Origin: Nitrospina sp.
GTDB lineage: Bacteria; Nitrospinota; Nitrospinia; Nitrospinales; VA-1
Direction: 5' to 3'
DNA length: 7,227 bases
Assembly: GCA_003545625.1 (NCBI GenBank)
Contig: DODH01000140.1
Span: forward strand, 1 to 7,227
Positions within the stretch are counted from its first letter, which is position 1; every line of letters starts with the position of its first letter. The position numbers and the translations under genes are program-made. Below the pieces are notes generated by a model. It did no database searches. It saw only the letters and a program-made list of their open reading frames with translations, and was not told the origin of the DNA. Shown piece after piece: positions 4,833-7,227 of this stretch.

Positions 4833-5453
4833 TCAGATCGTAGTGCGACTCTTTTTTTTCCAGGCTTTATATTCGCCCGATTGTCTCAGGTTATTTAGAT
4901 CAGGATCGGTTTCCATTTGCTTGAATTGTTTATAGCCTTTTTCCACGGCTTTTTGCAGGGCTGACAGTCCGGGTCCCAGATTTTCCGTCAAAGAATAATA
5001 GCAGGCAAGGTTATAATCGATCAGTGGGTCCTCGGGAAATTTCTTTTGACCCGCCTGAAGCATTTCCAACGCTTTGTCGAACCTCTTGTATTTCATATAG
5101 GCAGTGCTCAGATTAATGATGGCCTGCTTGAATCCCTTGTGGTGATGAAGGGCTTTTTCGTAGCGGATGATGGCCTCGGGGAAATCGCCTTCCTTAAAAA
5201 ACTTATTTCCTTCGTTGTAATGGAATATTCCCATTCGCCTTTCCCGTTCTTCTTGTGAAAGGTTGGCCCCTTCCTCACCACCGCTACCTTCCCTATGACT
5301 GCCTTCATTGCGACTGCCTTCTTCTTGCAGTTGCAGTTTTTGTGCAGTGGAGGGAACGGAAAGTTTTTGGTCTGGGGGGAAATAATCCACAGCGAGAAAA
5401 ATGATGAGGGCGGTAACACCCAGATGTGGCAGATATTTTGTGAATGAAGCCAT
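4833..5453 (-). CDS. Membrane-anchored TPR-repeat protein
   Basis: 206 aa. Residues 10-25 (HLGVTALIIFLAVDYF) form a single hydrophobic segment after a short N-terminal stretch with one lysine. This suits an uncleaved signal anchor, with most of the protein outside the cytosol. A hydrophilic linker (about 28-72) contains three tandem pentapeptides EGSRN/EGSHR/EGSGG. Then come TPR units at about 75-105 (YNEGNKFFKEGDFPEAIIRYEKAL), 108-141 (AIINLSTAYMKYKRFDKALEML), and 143-173 (YNLACYYSLTENLGPGLSALQKAV). The tail DPDLNNLRQSGEYKAW (183-198) is the typical ending of TPR proteins whose last repeat reads 'D.DL..LR....Y'. It probably serves as a scaffold for an envelope complex; partners are unknown. 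The ATG is 5 nt after the DUF115 stop, with no Shine-Dalgarno, so translation is probably coupled and the two proteins may act together. Confidence 0.82.
   Translation of the reverse strand: MASFTKYLPHLGVTALIIFLAVDYFPPDQKLSVPSTAQKLQLQEEGSRNEGSHREGSGGEEGANLSQEERERRMGIFHYNEGNKFFKEGDFPEAIIRYEKALHHHKGFKQAIINLSTAYMKYKRFDKALEMLQAGQKKFPEDPLIDYNLACYYSLTENLGPGLSALQKAVEKGYKQFKQMETDPDLNNLRQSGEYKAWKKKSRTTI
5277..5321 (-). repeat. Three tandem 15-bp repeats in the TPR-protein linker
   Basis: On the minus strand, three in-frame 15-bp units run gaaggcagtcgcaat (5321-5307), gaaggcagtcatagg (5306-5292), and gaaggtagcggtggt (5291-5277). The first two share their first ten bases; the third has drifted. They encode EGSRN, EGSHR and EGSGG in the flexible linker between membrane anchor and TPR domain. 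Because each unit is a multiple of three, slippage would change linker length without breaking the frame. Confidence 0.75.
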
Positions 5454-5458
5454 AAATT

Positions 5459-6874
5459 TTAGATTGTTGGCATAAAGGCCCGGCGTTTTATTTCATTGGC
5501 CGAACCTAAAACCGGAGCATGTTCAATTTCAGCGCCGTGGGAGTAAAGGTTGAATACACGGGTGCCCGGGTTGGCCTGGATGATATGTTCCAGGGTACGC
5601 AGATAACTATACATGACCTGATCGGTAAGCAGGAAATTACCCTGAGTGCATTGTACCGTCAGCTGTTTTTTCTCCTGAGCTTTTTCCCGATGCAGTTTTT
5701 CGAGGGACGTCATTCTTATAATTTTGCTTTGAAGTTGATTATTAAATTTGGAATGGCTGGAATAATAACGGTTTCCGGAAAAGGCGCAATCCTGACCGGC
5801 CAGAAAAATCGGGTCGCAGCCAAAATGGATCATCATATCGAGTCCCAGGCAGGCGACCGATCCACCTGCCCGTGTGGTGCCTTTTTCTTTCATGGCGGAT
5901 TCGTTATCCATTGAAAGGCTGTGTCCCTCTTTATAAACCACATAGCGTTCACCGGAAAAAAGTTTCAGCACATTGTGGTTGGTGGCTGGCGTAAATACCA
6001 GCCTTGTTTTTCCTGCTGCATAATCCACAAAGTGTCCAGCACTGTCTATTTGTGGGTCCAGGGAAAATACGTAATCCGGTTGAATATTGTTCTTTATAAG
6101 AATGGGAAATGTGGTATCTACACAGGCGATCAAAAACTCTTTTTGCAGACGATGCAGGGTGGGAAGAATAAGATCGAGAGATGGGCCCGCACTGACTAAA
6201 ATGCCCGGCCTTCCTTTTTGTGAGTTTTTCAAGACGTTGATGCCTGGTGAACCTGTTACAATTTCACGGTTCAAAGAATAATTGGCTTTTTCCAGATTGC
6301 CGAATATCGCCGGAAACCGACGCTCAAGCAATAAAACTTCCAGAGCATTGGTGAGAGCGGGAAAAGATGCTGGAATGCACTTGAAGGAAGGCGCGTGAAA
6401 TAAAACTTCAAGCTGGTCCGCATGATCTCCGGTAATACGTTCCATTTCATGGGATATTTCACGGGAAACCTCTGCCTCATCCGGTCCATAAATCAAATGA
6501 AAACGGTGGTCTTCAAAAATTCGAGTCTGGTCCCTCAATGTCAGGGCCGCTGTGAGGAGTTCTGGGTTGAGCTCTATGGCAAGCAGATATCCATCAGGAC
6601 CAATTTTGTCCAGAATAGCATCAAGATGGTAACCGAGCCCAAAACCATACAGGCAGACACGGGCTCCCACTTGCAGTTTTTCGGCGAAACGGTGAGCCTC
6701 CTTTTCCGGGTCATAACTACTGTGGAGCAAGATATTTTCAAAACGCAGGGTGGGTTGGCCGGAAGACGTCGCTATCACTGAAATTTTTTCTGATAGAATT
6801 TCCGGGAGGTCTTGCGACGGGGAACCACTGGTTTTCAATGATTTAAAATTTCTTTCGAAGAAATGATTGTCCAA
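5459..6874 (-). CDS. DUF115 / Maf-MptE-like protein (putative glycosyltransferase or pterin-kinase-fold protein)
   Basis: 471 aa. The central domain has the DUF115 (PF01973, MAF_flag10) marks: PGILVSAGPSLD (223-234), LIACVDTTFPILIKNNIQPDYVFSLDP (248-274), GGSVACLGLDMMIHFGCDPIFLAGQD (337-362). The N-terminal part (about 68-135) has a Rossmann-like strand-turn LYGFGLGYHLDAIL and 'LLAIELNP'. The family includes bacterial Maf proteins, which add nonulosonic sugars to flagellin, and the archaeal 6-hydroxymethylpterin kinase MptE. Bacterial members of this size are mostly annotated 'motility associated factor glycosyltransferase', but no flagellin or sugar gene is visible here, so the acceptor is unknown. 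The start is TTG (6874-6872) with AGGGAG (6888-6883) 8 nt upstream. An in-frame TAG lies five codons upstream and no ATG occurs nearby downstream, which supports it. It is followed after 5 nt by the TPR gene. Confidence 0.85.
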   Translation of the reverse strand: MDNHFFERNFKSLKTSGSPSQDLPEILSEKISVIATSSGQPTLRFENILLHSSYDPEKEAHRFAEKLQVGARVCLYGFGLGYHLDAILDKIGPDGYLLAIELNPELLTAALTLRDQTRIFEDHRFHLIYGPDEAEVSREISHEMERITGDHADQLEVLFHAPSFKCIPASFPALTNALEVLLLERRFPAIFGNLEKANYSLNREIVTGSPGINVLKNSQKGRPGILVSAGPSLDLILPTLHRLQKEFLIACVDTTFPILIKNNIQPDYVFSLDPQIDSAGHFVDYAAGKTRLVFTPATNHNVLKLFSGERYVVYKEGHSLSMDNESAMKEKGTTRAGGSVACLGLDMMIHFGCDPIFLAGQDCAFSGNRYYSSHSKFNNQLQSKIIRMTSLEKLHREKAQEKKQLTVQCTQGNFLLTDQVMYSYLRTLEHIIQANPGTRVFNLYSHGAEIEHAPVLGSANEIKRRAFMPTI

Positions 6875-6882
6875 CGGGGCAT

Positions 6883-6888
6883 CTCCCT
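6883..6888 (-). promoter_or_regulatory. Shine-Dalgarno site deciding the TTG start of the DUF115 gene
   Basis: AGGGAG on the minus strand, 8 nt before TTG at 6874. An ATG immediately after the site (6882-6880) is out of frame and too close to be used, so the TTG is the start that fits. Confidence 0.65.
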
Positions 6889-6903
6889 ATTTCAGCTCAA
6901 TCA

Positions 6904-6912
6904 ATCATATCA
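6904..6912 (-). promoter_or_regulatory. Likely extended -10 promoter of the DUF115-TPR operon
   Basis: TGATATGAT on the minus strand combines an extended -10 TGn with TATGAT (5 of 6 to consensus). It lies about 30 nt before the TTG start. No good -35 is seen at the proper distance, which extended -10 promoters can do without. Confidence 0.45.
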
Positions 6913-7047
6913 CCAATTGACTTGCAATCGATTCTGATTTGCTTTAAAAAAATGATCGGACCTTTCTCGATTAAACTGAAGAGTATTTATGTCTGTTTCC
7001 TCCCAAAAATTATGAAACCTTTGCGTAAGTCAACAAAGCGAAAAGGC

Positions 7048-7075
7048 GAGATGCTTCGACAAGCTCAGCATGACG
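7048..7075 (+). repeat. REP-like palindromic element upstream of mutL
   Basis: The core atgcttcgacaagctcagca, followed by tgacg, matches from memory a class of short dispersed extragenic elements ('...CTTCGACAAGCTCAG...') seen in many copies in unrelated bacterial genomes. It can fold two ways: ATGCT (7051-7055) with AGCAT (7067-7071), or GCTT (7053-7056) with AAGC (7061-7064) around CGAC. Read in the mutL frame it encodes LRQAQHDD, a string familiar from spurious ORFs over such elements. Copy number in this genome cannot be tested here. Confidence 0.55.
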
Positions 7076-7128
7076 ATACAGGGCCATTTAGCCATTCTGA
7101 GGAGCAACCTGGCGAAGAACCTGGGTTT

Positions 7129-7227
7129 ATGCAAAGCTCTCAGAAAACATCGCCGAAAATTCGCGTCCTTTCTGAAGACCTGGCTAACCAGATTGCCGCC
7201 GGGGAGGTGGTGGAGCGTCCTGCATCC
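7129..7227 (+). CDS. mutL: DNA mismatch repair protein MutL, N-terminal fragment (3' end outside window)
   Basis: The last 24 codons encode KIRVLSEDLANQIAAGEV and then VERPAS, the highly conserved start of MutL: the first helix of the GHKL ATPase domain, just before the ATP/Mg-binding E-N motif. MutL is the ATP-dependent matchmaker (and in many bacteria nicking endonuclease) linking MutS mismatch recognition to strand removal. I choose ATG 7129, which leaves nine residues before KIRVL, as usual for the family, although no good Shine-Dalgarno precedes it. The frame stays open upstream, with ATGs at 7051 (preceded by aaaagg) and 7012. Those would add 26 or 39 residues, partly encoded by a REP-like element, and are less likely. 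The gene is divergent from the DUF115 operon. Confidence 0.92.
   Translation, partial: MQSSQKTSPKIRVLSEDLANQIAAGEVVERPAS

Noticed and set aside
4833..4860. T-run near 4850-4858 as a terminator for rnd
   Set aside because: It encodes the lysine run in the TPR protein tail, and only a 3-bp stem can be drawn before it.
5519..5914. Plus-strand 131-codon frame inside the DUF115 gene
   Set aside because: Antisense of the conserved GGSVA...GQD region of DUF115; no promoter or ribosome site and no recognisable domain.
7048..7075. Short palindrome as a CRISPR repeat or transposon end
   Set aside because: Only one copy is present in the window, with no spacer array and no transposase; a REP-like dispersed element fits better.

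Overview
The window is a 7.2-kb piece of a bacterial chromosome with compact genes on both strands. The left end (about 1-1800) is GC-richer. The stretch from about 2850 to 3250 is clearly AT-rich. Gene content (bacterial-type TsaB, RNase D, MutL, a YdcH-like small coiled coil, and a Maf/MptE-like DUF115 protein paired with a membrane-anchored TPR protein) suggests a Gram-negative-type, environmental, non-enteric bacterium. My impression is something like Nitrospinota or a deltaproteobacterial-type lineage, but this rests on overall resemblance only and is low confidence.

Layout, left to right. (1) 1-1494, plus strand: the 3' end of a SAM-dependent methyltransferase overlapping by ATGA with a complete FAD-dependent oxidoreductase of the geranylgeranyl-reductase type. 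This pair often follows a type III polyketide synthase, which would lie just outside the window. (2) 1495-1813: a convergent intergenic zone with an imperfect 18-bp direct repeat, two hairpins, and a 61-codon coding-like stretch on the minus strand with no credible start, directly in frame behind the ydcH stop. (3) 2840-1814, minus strand: a good sigma70-type promoter, a 16-codon leader ORF with a strong Shine-Dalgarno site, tsaB (tRNA t6A synthesis) overlapping the leader by ATGA, and a YdcH-family gene overlapping the end of tsaB. (4) 2859-3514: an AT-rich spacer, then a small-protein gene (63 aa, unrecognised) with its own promoter and a strong intrinsic terminator. (5) 3582-4809, plus strand: ribonuclease D with a perfect -10 box. 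(6) 6912-4833, minus strand: a DUF115 (Maf/MptE-like) protein starting with TTG, then 5 nt later a membrane-anchored TPR protein, probably one operon. (7) 7129-7227, plus strand: the first codons of mutL, diverging from the DUF115 operon. A REP-like palindromic element lies in the upstream spacer and is open in frame with mutL.

No defence system, mobile element, CRISPR array or RNA gene is visible. The observations most worth a second look are the tsaB leader ORF, the stop-separated coding-like stretch behind ydcH, the orphan small-protein transcription unit, and the REP-like element at the mutL 5' end.
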